Positions 45,130-54,303 of a DNA stretch of 64,000 bases are shown here, one piece after another. How positions within the stretch are numbered: position 1 is the stretch's first letter; every line of letters starts with the position of its first letter. This DNA is from DRPN01 sp964599235 (GTDB lineage: Bacteria; Bacteroidota; Bacteroidia; Bacteroidales; VadinHA17): NCBI GenBank assembly GCA_964599235.1, contig CAZRDX010000054.1:55246-119245 (forward strand). Reading direction: 5' to 3'. The translations under genes were made by a program, and so were the position numbers. The notes below the pieces were generated by a model, which ran no database searches, was not told the origin of the DNA, and worked only from the letters and a program-made list of their open reading frames with translations.

Positions 45130-46716
45130 ATGGCATTACTGGAGCAGAGCTATTTTGTCCTTTTCCTGATCATCGCCCTGGGGTTTCTCTTAGGGAACAT
45201 CCGCATCCGGGGTATCTCGCTGGATGCTTCCGCGGTTATTTTCGTGGCTCTCCTTTTCGGTCACAAAGGCTTGCTGATCCCCCGGGACATTCAGTACATC
45301 GGTCTGGTCTTGTTCATTTACACCATTGGGTTACAGGCAGGACCGGGTTTTTTTCAGGCCTTCCGTCAACAGGGCAAGCAATTGGTGGTTGTGGCTTTCA
45401 TCCTGGTACTTACCGGCTGGGTCACCGCTCTTTTTCTGGGGGAACTCCTGGATCTGGATCCGGCGTTGGTAGCCGGTCTTTTCACCGGGGCGCTGACCAG
45501 TACACCCGGCCTGGCCGCCGCCGCCGACGCCACCCATTCCCCCCTGGCCTCCATCGGATATGGCATTGCCTATCCTTTCGGGGTGCTGGGGGTTATTCTG
45601 TTCATCCGGTTCTATCCCGTGCTTGTTCGTCTCGACCTGAAAAAGGCCGAGAAAATGCTCGAGGAAGAAACGCGGCAGCAATACCCTGAGGTACTGCGAA
45701 AGAACTTCATCGTCGAGAACGAGAACGTAACGGGAAAGACCATCGGCGAACTGCGAATACGTTCAATGACCGGTGCCAACATTTCCCGTGTGCTCAAATC
45801 GGACAATGCCATCACACCTGACGAGCATACCGTTCTGGAGGCAGGCGATGTGATCAGAGCCGTGGGAAGCCGGGAAGCCCTTGAAAAGGTGCAACTGCTC
45901 ATCGGTTCAGAGACCGACCGTGAGATCCCGCTCGGCAAGGATTACGAAGTACGATCGGTGCTGGTCACCAACAAAAAGGTGGTGAACAAAACGCTGGCCG
46001 AACTGAATCTTTGGCATCTGTACCATGCTACCGTCACCCGCATCCGGCGCAGTGGCATCGACATCGTACCTACTCCCTCCACCCAGATCCGTTTCGGGGA
46101 CAAGCTGGTGGTGGCATGCAGCCGCAGCCGCATGCCGCAGGTGCTGCGTCTGTTGGGAAACGATGACAGGAAACTGTCCGATACCGACTTTCTCCCCGTG
46201 GCTGTGGGTATCGTAACAGGTATCCTGCTGGGCAAGCTCAACATCGGCATCAGCGGCGGCCCTTCTTTCCGCCTGGGGCTGACAGGAGGGATCCTCATTA
46301 CGGCGATGGTGCTGGGTGCTTTGGGCAAGACGGGACCTGTCGTCTGGACCATGACGGGCGCAGCCATCCAGGTGCTGAAACAGTTCGGTCTGCTGCTCTT
46401 CCTGGCTACGGTAGGCACCCATGCGGGGGCACACCTGGCCGATACCTTTGCCAGTCACGGGATCACTCTTTTTGTTGCAGGAGCACTCGTGACCCTCCTG
46501 CCCATGCTGGCTGGCACCTGGGCAGGCCACCGGCTTTTTGGTCTCAACCCCCTCAAACTGCTGGGTACTCTCACCGGCGGGATGACCAGCACACCCGGCC
46601 TGGCCGTCGTCGACACCCTCACCTCCTCCAATGCTCCCCAGATCGCCTATGCTACCGTCTACCCCTTCGCCATGGTAATGATCATCCTCCTCGTCCAGCT
46701 TACCACGCTCTTTTAA
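45130..46716 (+). CDS. AspT/YidE-type (AAE family) transporter with two TrkA-C domains
   Basis: Polytopic inner-membrane protein, 528 residues, of the aspartate:alanine exchanger family. It has the family's duplicated layout: an N-terminal membrane half (about 5-165) with TGALTSTPGLAAAADAT, two cytoplasmic RCK_C/TrkA-C domains (about 185-355, with FIVENENVTGKTIGELRI and RSVLVTNKKVVNKTLAEL), and a C-terminal membrane half with the mirrored GGMTSTPGLAVVDT. Substrate is unknown; YidE and YbjL relatives in enterobacteria are also uncharacterised or carry carboxylates. The start was set by the -7 box just upstream. Confidence 0.92.
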   Translation: MALLEQSYFVLFLIIALGFLLGNIRIRGISLDASAVIFVALLFGHKGLLIPRDIQYIGLVLFIYTIGLQAGPGFFQAFRQQGKQLVVVAFILVLTGWVTALFLGELLDLDPALVAGLFTGALTSTPGLAAAADATHSPLASIGYGIAYPFGVLGVILFIRFYPVLVRLDLKKAEKMLEEETRQQYPEVLRKNFIVENENVTGKTIGELRIRSMTGANISRVLKSDNAITPDEHTVLEAGDVIRAVGSREALEKVQLLIGSETDREIPLGKDYEVRSVLVTNKKVVNKTLAELNLWHLYHATVTRIRRSGIDIVPTPSTQIRFGDKLVVACSRSRMPQVLRLLGNDDRKLSDTDFLPVAVGIVTGILLGKLNIGISGGPSFRLGLTGGILITAMVLGALGKTGPVVWTMTGAAIQVLKQFGLLLFLATVGTHAGAHLADTFASHGITLFVAGALVTLLPMLAGTWAGHRLFGLNPLKLLGTLTGGMTSTPGLAVVDTLTSSNAPQIAYATVYPFAMVMIILLVQLTTLF

Positions 46717-47113
46717 GACCCCCGCAACAGGCAAACTTCCATTTGGAAGGACTATTTCTATCTTTACCACCGTATGAAAGTGTCCTACCACATCGTGATC
46801 GGTTCCGGTTCCTGGGACAGTGCGGCGGTATTGCACTTTTCGAAAAGGTCTCTTCGGTGCTTGTCCCTGAGCAGGATCACAGGCTCGCTCTCTTCGATTT
46901 CCCGGGGAGCAATTTCCGGTTGCACCGCCATCTTCGGTACCCGCATCGGAGGATACCCCGGCACCTGCCTCCCGGACGCGACCACAGTACAGCCCAACCC
47001 GGGCGTCAGTCTCTGTTTCACCGTTACCACCCCGAAAGGATATGTCAAGTCGCTCACACCAGCGAAAAAGAGAGCATCCCCGGGAAAAAACAGAAAATCC
47101 AACGCCTTTGAAG
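46717..47113 (+). other. 397-nt region without a convincing gene
   Basis: Between the AAE transporter and the aldehyde dehydrogenase. An open frame of 140 codons starts at ATG 46774 and reads past 47113 into the next gene. Its first residues (HIVIGSGSW) look like a nucleotide-binding strand, and a near-consensus -7 box (TATCTTTA) sits about 10 nt before the ATG, but after about 20 codons the composition no longer looks protein-like, while frame 2 looks better. A CTTCCA-TT-TGGAAG palindrome lies at 46736-46749. A decayed or frameshifted gene is possible; I do not call a CDS. Confidence 0.45.
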
Positions 47114-48505
47114 ATGGAAGAACAAAAACATCCAACCGACATTTCCGCTTTGGTAGCGGCTCAGAAAAGCTTCTTCGCCACAGGGAAAACCCGTGATCTC
47201 GCCTTTCGGCGCGAGCAGCTGCAACGGCTTTATCAGGTGATACAGGACCATTCCGGTGAGCTGGAGGAGGTGTTCCGCAAAGAGATGAACAAAGGGGCTT
47301 TCGAGGCTTACAGCACCGAGATCGGGCTGGTGCTGGAGGAGATCCGTTTCCATTTGAAGCATCTCCGCCGCTGGGCGCGGCCCCGACGCACACCGACCCC
47401 TCTGCTCCATTTCAGGGCCTCTTCCCGTATTGTTCCCGAACCTTACGGCACCGTTCTGATCCTTTCTCCATGGAACTATCCTTTCCTGTTGCTTTTCTCA
47501 CCCCTCATAGGAGCCCTGTCGGCAGGCAACTGTGTGGTGCTGAAACCGACCAGCCGTTTGCCCATGCTGGCCGGTCTTTTTGGGAAGATCATCGAAAAAG
47601 CCTTCGAGCCGGAATATGTCACTCTGCTCACAGGCGGACATGATGTAAGTTCCTGGCTTCTGGAGGAGCCTTTCGACCATATCTTTTTCACGGGCAGCAC
47701 CCAGGTGGGCCGCAAGGTGATGGCCGCAGCCGCACGTCATCTCACACCCGTGACCCTCGAGCTCGGGGGCAAGAACCCCTGCATTGTCCATCACGACGCC
47801 CATCTTGAGGTGGCTGCCCGCCGCATCGTCTGGGGCAAATTCATCAATGCCGGCCAGACCTGCATCGCTCCCGACCATCTGCTCGTCCATGAAGCGGTCA
47901 GGGAAAAGTTCATTCCTCATCTGATCGCGACCCTGGAAAGGTTCTACGGCAAAGATGCCTCCAAGACGGATGACCTGACCCGGATCGTCGGCAAGGAGAA
48001 CGTCCGTCGTCTGGCGGCTTTCATCCGGGAGGGCAAGGTCCTCTATGGCGGCCACTACGATCCCGACCGTCATTACGTGGCACCTACTCTCCTCGACGGC
48101 ATCACCCCCGACCATGCCGTCATGCAGGAGGAGATCTTCGGTCCCGTTCTGCCCCTCCTGACCTACCGGAACGAAGAAGAACTTTTCCGTCTTACCCGTC
48201 GTCATCCCGACCCGCTGGCCCTGTACATCTTCTCCCGCGACAGGACCTTCATCAGCAGTGCGCTGGAAAAGATCCCTTCCGGGACGGTGGCCATCAACGA
48301 GACAGTGATGCAGTTCGTACATCACCATCTTCCTTTCGGCGGACGGGGGAAAAGCGGCATGGGTGCCTACCACGGCAGGTTCTCTTTCGACACCTTCTCG
48401 CATTACCGCGGTATCCTGGACAAAAAGATACGGCCCGATATCCCGCTGCGGTATCCGCCATATACTTCCCGCCACTTGAAATGGATACGAAGGTTCCTCC
48501 ACTGA
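47114..48505 (+). CDS. class 3-type aldehyde dehydrogenase
   Basis: NAD(P)-dependent aldehyde dehydrogenase, 463 residues, of the class 3/fatty-aldehyde type (ALDH3, also CALDH-like). It has the general base Glu216 in LELGGKNP, the catalytic Cys250 in NAGQTCIAP, FTGSTQVGRKV in the cofactor domain, and the C-terminal LPFGGRGKSGMGAYHG. It is shorter at the N-terminus than class 1/2 enzymes, as usual for class 3. Substrates are likely medium- or long-chain aldehydes (family knowledge). It ends with an IRRFLH tail and no obvious membrane anchor. rsgA follows 34 nt downstream. Confidence 0.94.
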   Translation: MEEQKHPTDISALVAAQKSFFATGKTRDLAFRREQLQRLYQVIQDHSGELEEVFRKEMNKGAFEAYSTEIGLVLEEIRFHLKHLRRWARPRRTPTPLLHFRASSRIVPEPYGTVLILSPWNYPFLLLFSPLIGALSAGNCVVLKPTSRLPMLAGLFGKIIEKAFEPEYVTLLTGGHDVSSWLLEEPFDHIFFTGSTQVGRKVMAAAARHLTPVTLELGGKNPCIVHHDAHLEVAARRIVWGKFINAGQTCIAPDHLLVHEAVREKFIPHLIATLERFYGKDASKTDDLTRIVGKENVRRLAAFIREGKVLYGGHYDPDRHYVAPTLLDGITPDHAVMQEEIFGPVLPLLTYRNEEELFRLTRRHPDPLALYIFSRDRTFISSALEKIPSGTVAINETVMQFVHHHLPFGGRGKSGMGAYHGRFSFDTFSHYRGILDKKIRPDIPLRYPPYTSRHLKWIRRFLH

Positions 48506-48539
48506 GCACAATTATTTTCTTTTTCACTATTTTTAACTC

Positions 48540-49466
48540 ATGCTTAAAGAAGGCAGGGTCATCAAGGCCACGGGACGCTGGTTCACGGTGGAGACACCGG
48601 AAGGCTCAAGGTACCGTTGCGCCGTCAAGGGCACGTTCCGTCTAAAAGGGAAAAGAACTTCCAGTCCCGTGGTGGTGGGAGACCGGGTACGCTTTGAGCC
48701 TTACAATGACGGCACTGGTCTGATACGGGAGGTGGAGCCAAGAAAAAATTACATCATCCGCCGGGCAGCCAATCTCTCGCATGAATCCCAGATCATCGCC
48801 GCCAATATCGACCAGTCCATGCTCATCTGTTCGCTGGTACAGCCCCGTACCCTGACAGGCTTCATCGACCGCTTTCTGGTAGCCGCTGAAAGCTATCGTA
48901 TCCCTGTCATCCTTGTCTTCAACAAGATCGACCTGTATGGTGAGAAAGAGATGAATGAACTGGAAGAACTTACCGGGATCTACCGGGATGCGGGATATGA
49001 GGTGCTGCACACTTCCGTGCCGGAGAAGAAAAATCTCGATCTTTTCCGGGAAAAGCTCCGGAACAAGACCACGCTTCTTTCCGGCAACTCGGGCGTGGGC
49101 AAATCGTCGCTCATCAATGCCGTCGAACCGGGGCTGAACCTCAAGACACGTCCGGTATCGCACTACCACAAGACCGGACGCCACACCACCACCTACAGCG
49201 AGATGTTCCCTCTCAGCTTCGGGGGCTACATCATCGACACGCCGGGGATCAGAGGGTTTGGCCTGGTAGAGATACAAAAAGAGGAGATCTATCATTTTTT
49301 TCCCGAGATCTTTAAATATTCCGCCGGATGCGAATATTACAACTGCACCCATACCCACGAACCCGGCTGCGCCGTCCGGAAAGCCGTAGAAGAGGGAAAG
49401 ATCGCCCTCTCCCGGTACAACAGCTACCTCGACCTTTTTTTCGATGAAGAAAAGAAATACCGATAA
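48540..49466 (+). CDS. rsgA: ribosome small subunit-dependent GTPase A
   Basis: Circularly permuted GTPase that checks and frees the maturing 30S subunit. Order of motifs: an N-terminal OB-fold (GRWFTVETPEGSRYRCAVKG), G4 as NKID (128-131), G1 as GNSGVGKSS (182-190), the switch region with GRHTTTYSEM, G3 as DTPG, and a C-terminal zinc finger with Cys264, Cys269, His271 and Cys277. Length of 308 residues is normal. The start at 48540 is an ATG 34 nt after the aldehyde dehydrogenase, with a near-consensus -7 box (TATTTTTA) between them. Confidence 0.97.
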   Translation: MLKEGRVIKATGRWFTVETPEGSRYRCAVKGTFRLKGKRTSSPVVVGDRVRFEPYNDGTGLIREVEPRKNYIIRRAANLSHESQIIAANIDQSMLICSLVQPRTLTGFIDRFLVAAESYRIPVILVFNKIDLYGEKEMNELEELTGIYRDAGYEVLHTSVPEKKNLDLFREKLRNKTTLLSGNSGVGKSSLINAVEPGLNLKTRPVSHYHKTGRHTTTYSEMFPLSFGGYIIDTPGIRGFGLVEIQKEEIYHFFPEIFKYSAGCEYYNCTHTHEPGCAVRKAVEEGKIALSRYNSYLDLFFDEEKKYR

Positions 49467-49554
49467 TCCTCCATGTTTCTGGCGAAATTGCTATTTTAGA
49501 AGTTCATAATCCGGGATCCTTTCCGGCTGCAGAGGGTCAAAGGAACATCTGTCC

Positions 49555-52431
49555 ATGAAAAAGATCAACATACTGATCCCCCTGATCATCGTGATCGTGA
49601 TCATCTCGAATGTCTATTACTACCTCAATACCTATCATCTGCAGGTCAATTTCCAAAAGAATTTCCTTCTCAAGCAGACCCAGATCTCCGGATATGAGAT
49701 CGAGAAGACCGGGCAGGATTTCATGAGCGATCTCAACTTCATCCTCTTTTCGGAGAACATACACAATTTTTTCACCGATCCGGTGGCCCGCGAGGAGGTG
49801 TCACGGAAGATCGAGATCTTCTATACCAAATACCAGAGCCTGATCTCCGGGATCGCGCTCTACGACGATCATCGCAATGCTTTCACTTTTTACAAGGACG
49901 ACAAGAACAAACGCATTTCCAATATTTTCATCACACGGGAACAGAAAGAGCTTTATCCTCATGAGAAGATCATCCGGGAGAACGGCAAATATGCCTATTA
50001 CCTGCCGGTGTTCACGGACAACAGGGTGACAGGGAACATCGTGGTCAAGCTTGATTACAATCGTTTCATCAACACGGTGTTCGAGAAGTCTCATCTGGGG
50101 GACATCCAGTGGCAGTGGATCCTGGATGAAGAGGGGAACGTTCTTTTCAGCAACCTGGAGACCGACAGTCTGCGCATTCTGGAACTGAACAAGATAGCCC
50201 AGGATATCAGCAACGGTTTTCAGGGAGCGCTGATGCACAAGATGTATATCTCGGGCAAGGAGACCACCGTGATCAGCGCGTATTATCCCACCAATTTCCT
50301 GGGCCGCGAATTCGGTATCGTTTTTTCACTGCAGACCGACATCATTCTCCGGAACATCATCACCAACGCGCTCATCCTGGCTTCCCTTACCTTGTTGCTC
50401 ATTCTTCTGATCATCATCCTTTTTGTCCTTTTCATTCGCAGGCAGCGGGAAGAGGAGAGAGAGATCAAGCGGTCGGAAGAGAATCTGCGCAAGATCCTGA
50501 GCAAGCTGCCGATCGGCGTGATGGTGATCGACCGTCAACGCAAAGTGCTGTTCATCAACGAACGTGCCCGTTCCACTTTTTCCGTCACCCAGGATCCTCC
50601 GGATGTAGGGAAAAGGCTGGGAGAATGGTTCTTTGTGGAACATCACGATGAGATCAAGGCTTTGGACGGTCTTAACGTCGATTCCCGTAATTTCCTGATC
50701 CTCCGCAGGGACGATGCGGAATGGGTATTGTTGAGGGAAGAGATCCCCATTCTTTTCCAGGGACAGGAAGCCACCCTTTACGCGATCATCGATGTGACTC
50801 CTCTGGAGAAGGCAAGGAGAAGAGAGGCCGCTGCGGTCAAGGCCAAGACGGAACTGATGCTCACCATGAGCGAGGAGATCCGTCTCCCCCTGGGTAAGAT
50901 CCTGGAGAAAACGCGCGAACTTCTGGAATCGGGAGAACGTCCTGACCCTTCTTTCCTTGAAGAGATCCGTTTCTCCACCGACCTGCTGCTGGCCATTGTG
51001 GAGGATATGCTTGAGTTCTCCCGCATCGAGGCAGGAAAGATGATGATCGAAGAAATTCCCTTCCGCCTCCGTAAGGAACTGAAACTGGTCTTCAACAAAC
51101 ACAAACCGGCCGCCAAAAAGAAAAACCTCCACTTCTACACTATTTTTGAAGAGAACATTCCCGACAACTTCATCGGTGATCCTTTCAAGATCCGTCAGGT
51201 GCTGACACGTCTCATTGAGAACGCCATCCGTTACACCGATGAAGGGGAGGTGAGGATCCGCGTTTTCATGGAACAGAAAAAAGACCGGAACGTCCTGATC
51301 GGTTTTGAGATCTCCGATACGGGGCGGGGTCTCTCACCAGAACATTTGTCGCTTTTCAATTCAAAAGAGGTCAGTCCGGAAAACAAAGCCATTGCGAAAG
51401 TAGACAAACAGGGAGGGGGTTTGGGCATTGCCATCACCATCCAGCTCATTGAGATGCTCAACGGGGAAATCCGTTTCCGTTCGCCGGCCGTATCATCCGA
51501 TGAGCATGTTCCGGCCCCCGGCGGCCCCGGGACTACGGTCACCGTCCGTATCCCTCTTTTCCTGGATGAAAAATACAACAAGGAAGTGAATACCGAACAG
51601 GTGACCAGCTATTCCCAGATCCGCGTACTGCTCATCAAGGACAATGACAACGACGATTCGGACGCTTACATCCGCGATTACCTGAAACATTTCGGCGTGC
51701 AGACGACGCTCAACTTTTACATGGACAAAACGGTCCATCTGATCGAACACAATGCCAACAAGCCCCCTGCACGTTACCATATCCTCATCATCAAGGATTC
51801 ACCGACATTCGATGGTTTCGCCCTGCTGAAAGAGCTGCACGAAAAAGGTCTGACCCGTAAGTTTCTGATCCTGGTGATCAGTTCCAATGACCAAAAAGGC
51901 AACTATGCACGGGCTCGCAAGTGGGGGGCCGACTATTACCTGATCGATCCGGTACAGGGGTCCGAACTGTTCAACATCCTGCAGGATAATTTCCCCCATA
52001 TCCGGCCGGAGCAGACCAGCGACCTGCCTCTCGAAGAGATCAGTCGGGACAAGAAGATCCTGGTGGCTGAGGACAACCTGGTCAACCAGAAGATGATGCA
52101 GGGTTTTTTCAAAAACCTGGGGTTTGAGATCGACATCGCGAATGACGGGGAGGAGGCTGTTGAGATGGCTACCCGCCGCGAATATGATCTGATCCTCATG
52201 GACGTGATGATGCCCAACATGGACGGCTGGGAAGCCACGGAAGCTCTTCGAAAGAGAGGGATCAACACACCCATTGTGGCGGTGACGGCCGACGTGACCG
52301 AAGAGGCTGAACGGCGTTCCCGAAGTGTGGGGATGAACGACTACCTCACCAAACCGGTCCGTTCCGAGGATATCAAAAAACTCCTGATACGCTGGCTCTC
52401 CAGTAAACGGAACGAAGGATCACAACAGTGA
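49555..52431 (+). CDS. hybrid sensor histidine kinase-like protein lacking the phosphoacceptor His, with pseudo-receiver and receiver
   Basis: Membrane protein of 958 residues. Order: membrane helix (about 5-25), periplasmic domain (about 26-262), second helix (about 266-293), PAS domain (about 310-420), a HisKA-like helix pair, a HATPase domain and two receivers. The H-box reads SEEIRLPL instead of SHEIRTPL, so Glu440 replaces His. The ATPase boxes are kept (ENAIRYTDEG, DTGRGL, GGGLGIAI). The first receiver is degenerate: the Asp position is Ile746 and the Lys-Pro motif reads IDPV. The second receiver is intact (EDN, Asp883 in LMDVMMP, Lys933 in LTKP). It may bind ATP and pass signals without self-phosphorylation, or rely on another kinase (inference). 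Confidence 0.9.
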   Translation: MKKINILIPLIIVIVIISNVYYYLNTYHLQVNFQKNFLLKQTQISGYEIEKTGQDFMSDLNFILFSENIHNFFTDPVAREEVSRKIEIFYTKYQSLISGIALYDDHRNAFTFYKDDKNKRISNIFITREQKELYPHEKIIRENGKYAYYLPVFTDNRVTGNIVVKLDYNRFINTVFEKSHLGDIQWQWILDEEGNVLFSNLETDSLRILELNKIAQDISNGFQGALMHKMYISGKETTVISAYYPTNFLGREFGIVFSLQTDIILRNIITNALILASLTLLLILLIIILFVLFIRRQREEEREIKRSEENLRKILSKLPIGVMVIDRQRKVLFINERARSTFSVTQDPPDVGKRLGEWFFVEHHDEIKALDGLNVDSRNFLILRRDDAEWVLLREEIPILFQGQEATLYAIIDVTPLEKARRREAAAVKAKTELMLTMSEEIRLPLGKILEKTRELLESGERPDPSFLEEIRFSTDLLLAIVEDMLEFSRIEAGKMMIEEIPFRLRKELKLVFNKHKPAAKKKNLHFYTIFEENIPDNFIGDPFKIRQVLTRLIENAIRYTDEGEVRIRVFMEQKKDRNVLIGFEISDTGRGLSPEHLSLFNSKEVSPENKAIAKVDKQGGGLGIAITIQLIEMLNGEIRFRSPAVSSDEHVPAPGGPGTTVTVRIPLFLDEKYNKEVNTEQVTSYSQIRVLLIKDNDNDDSDAYIRDYLKHFGVQTTLNFYMDKTVHLIEHNANKPPARYHILIIKDSPTFDGFALLKELHEKGLTRKFLILVISSNDQKGNYARARKWGADYYLIDPVQGSELFNILQDNFPHIRPEQTSDLPLEEISRDKKILVAEDNLVNQKMMQGFFKNLGFEIDIANDGEEAVEMATRREYDLILMDVMMPNMDGWEATEALRKRGINTPIVAVTADVTEEAERRSRSVGMNDYLTKPVRSEDIKKLLIRWLSSKRNEGSQQ

Positions 52432-52491
52432 CCCTGTCGGGACATCCTTCTGCTTTTTTTACGATCTTTGTCCGGCGAAAAGAACGCTTCC

Positions 52492-53526
52492 ATGCCTGAG
52501 AGCCTGGACATAGTGACCTATCTTGAATTGGCAGAACATTTCCCCGTTGCCGATGTGAGGACACCTGCAGAGTACCGGCAGGGACACATTCCCGGAGCGG
52601 CGAACATACCGCTCTTTTCGAACGAGGAAAGGGCGCTGGTGGGAACGATATACAAACAGAAGAGTCCGCGTCAGGCTTTCGATGAGGGGTTGCGCATCAC
52701 CGGCCCCAAAATGGTGGAGTATGTGAAGCAGGCCCGCGAGCTGGCACGGGACAATACCCTCATGCTGTACTGCTGGCGGGGAGGAATGCGCAGCGGTTCG
52801 ATGGGATGGCTTTTCGAGACCGCCGGCATGAGAGTCTATCTCCTGCAAGGCGGTTACAAAGCCTTTCGGCGTCATGTGCGGGAGAGCCTCGCCCGGCCGG
52901 CCCGTCTCATCGTGGTAGGAGGGATGACCGGCTCGGGAAAGACCGAGATCCTTCACCATCTCCGGGAGATGGGCGAACAGGTGATCGATCTTGAAGGCCT
53001 TGCCCACCACAAAGGTTCGGCTTTCGGCGCTCTCGGACAACCCGACCAGCCTTCGACCGAACACTTTGAGAACCTCCTCTTTGATCAATGGAAAAAACTC
53101 GATCCGCAACGCCCCATCTGGGTGGAAGATGAAAGCCGTTCTGTAGGAAAGGTCTTCATCCCCGAAGAACTGTTCCGGCAAATGAGCCGGGCTCCTCTCC
53201 TGGACATCCACGTCGGAAAAGAATACCGCATTGATCGGCTCGTGAGGGACTATGCGCTCTTCGATCCTGCTGAGCTGTCAGCAGCCATCCGCCGCATCGA
53301 GAAAAGACTGGGAGGCCTCAACACACGCATCTGCATCGAAGCCATCGAGGCGGGGGATTTCAGAAAAGCCACGGACATCCTGCTGGAATACTATGACAAA
53401 TCGTACCGGCATACCATGAGCCGCCGACAAAGCGACAGGATCATCCCCGTCGATCTGAAAGGGAACGATCCAAGAAAACATGCGCAAGTCCTGATCGAAA
53501 TGGTGCGTTCCCGCCGGATCATCTGA
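52492..53526 (+). CDS. mnmH: tRNA 2-selenouridine(34) synthase
   Basis: Enzyme that changes 2-thiouridine at the wobble position of tRNAs for Lys, Glu and Gln to 2-selenouridine by way of a geranylated intermediate. The 344-residue protein has a rhodanese domain with catalytic Cys94 in YCWRGGMRS and a P-loop domain with GMTGSGKT (144-151). Both halves have normal length. Selenium use would need SelD, which is not in this window. ATG 52492 is preferred to 52468 because the -7-like GATCTTTG at about 52463-52470 covers the earlier start. Confidence 0.94.
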   Translation: MPESLDIVTYLELAEHFPVADVRTPAEYRQGHIPGAANIPLFSNEERALVGTIYKQKSPRQAFDEGLRITGPKMVEYVKQARELARDNTLMLYCWRGGMRSGSMGWLFETAGMRVYLLQGGYKAFRRHVRESLARPARLIVVGGMTGSGKTEILHHLREMGEQVIDLEGLAHHKGSAFGALGQPDQPSTEHFENLLFDQWKKLDPQRPIWVEDESRSVGKVFIPEELFRQMSRAPLLDIHVGKEYRIDRLVRDYALFDPAELSAAIRRIEKRLGGLNTRICIEAIEAGDFRKATDILLEYYDKSYRHTMSRRQSDRIIPVDLKGNDPRKHAQVLIEMVRSRRII

Positions 53527-53606
53527 CACGAAGGAAAAAATCAGCCACAGGCTATGTTTTATAACATATTTTTACTACATTGCCTGTAAATCAAATTTTT
53601 AGTGCC

Positions 53607-54299
53607 ATGATCGAGACCTTCGGCTACATCACCAAAGAAGAGAAACTCCACACACTGGATTCCAACATCATGGGGAACACCTTCGTGCTGGAGGCAGCGG
53701 CACCGTTCCCCGGCTATCATGGTGAGAACGTTCCCGGCTCGGACAAACCGCATTACATTTTTTTCGTGACACGAAAGGATTATGGTTTGGAGAAGATCAT
53801 CCGTACCGGCAGGGAGATCCGTAAATTCTTTCCCGCTCCTTTTGGTGCCCGGCCGGCAGAGCTGCAGTTGTACAACACCAGCTATCCGGCCATCCGCATC
53901 CAACATCTGGAGAATTACGGCATGATCGAAGAATTGCAGCGTTGGTTTGCCGATATGGGCATCCAATTCCTCAAGAAGAAGAACTTCAACGACAAAAGTC
54001 TGATCCGTGTCACCAAACAGTTCCGGTTGGAGGAGATCGAAAAAGGGATCTTCCGTGATCTGGAAGATCCTCTGATGCATTACGTGGAGATCCACACCCA
54101 TCTACCCTGGAAGATGTTCGAGGCTGTGACGATGCATATCAAGCACAATGTCTCGAACAACAATTTCGATGCGGCCACGGGCGTGCTTTTCATCCGTGAT
54201 CTGGTGGATGTGGTCCGCATCTATGAAAAAGATCCGGGTACCGAACGCCTGCGCATGCTGCGGGAGAAATACATTTCGGAGATCGAGAGATTACAGTGA
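53607..54299 (+). CDS. hypothetical cytoplasmic protein
   Basis: I do not recognise a family. The 230-residue protein has no signal peptide and no membrane segment. It is a mixed alpha/beta chain, with an early VLEAAAPFPGYHGE, a middle IRKFFPAPFGARPAELQLYN, and a helical C-terminal half with many aromatic and basic residues (LPWKMFEAVTMHIKHN). No catalytic motif stands out. It sits between mnmH, 80 nt upstream on the same strand, and trhP, which converges with a 4-nt gap. ATG 53607 is used; a TTG at 53580 would add nine residues. Confidence 0.7.
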   Translation: MIETFGYITKEEKLHTLDSNIMGNTFVLEAAAPFPGYHGENVPGSDKPHYIFFVTRKDYGLEKIIRTGREIRKFFPAPFGARPAELQLYNTSYPAIRIQHLENYGMIEELQRWFADMGIQFLKKKNFNDKSLIRVTKQFRLEEIEKGIFRDLEDPLMHYVEIHTHLPWKMFEAVTMHIKHNVSNNNFDAATGVLFIRDLVDVVRIYEKDPGTERLRMLREKYISEIERLQ

Positions 54300-54303
54300 T
54301 CTC

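Noticed and set aside
45907..47142. 411-codon minus-strand open frame across the AAE transporter end and the gap that follows
   Set aside because: It is mostly antisense to a clear transporter gene; low-complexity Gly/Gln/His content and no domain.
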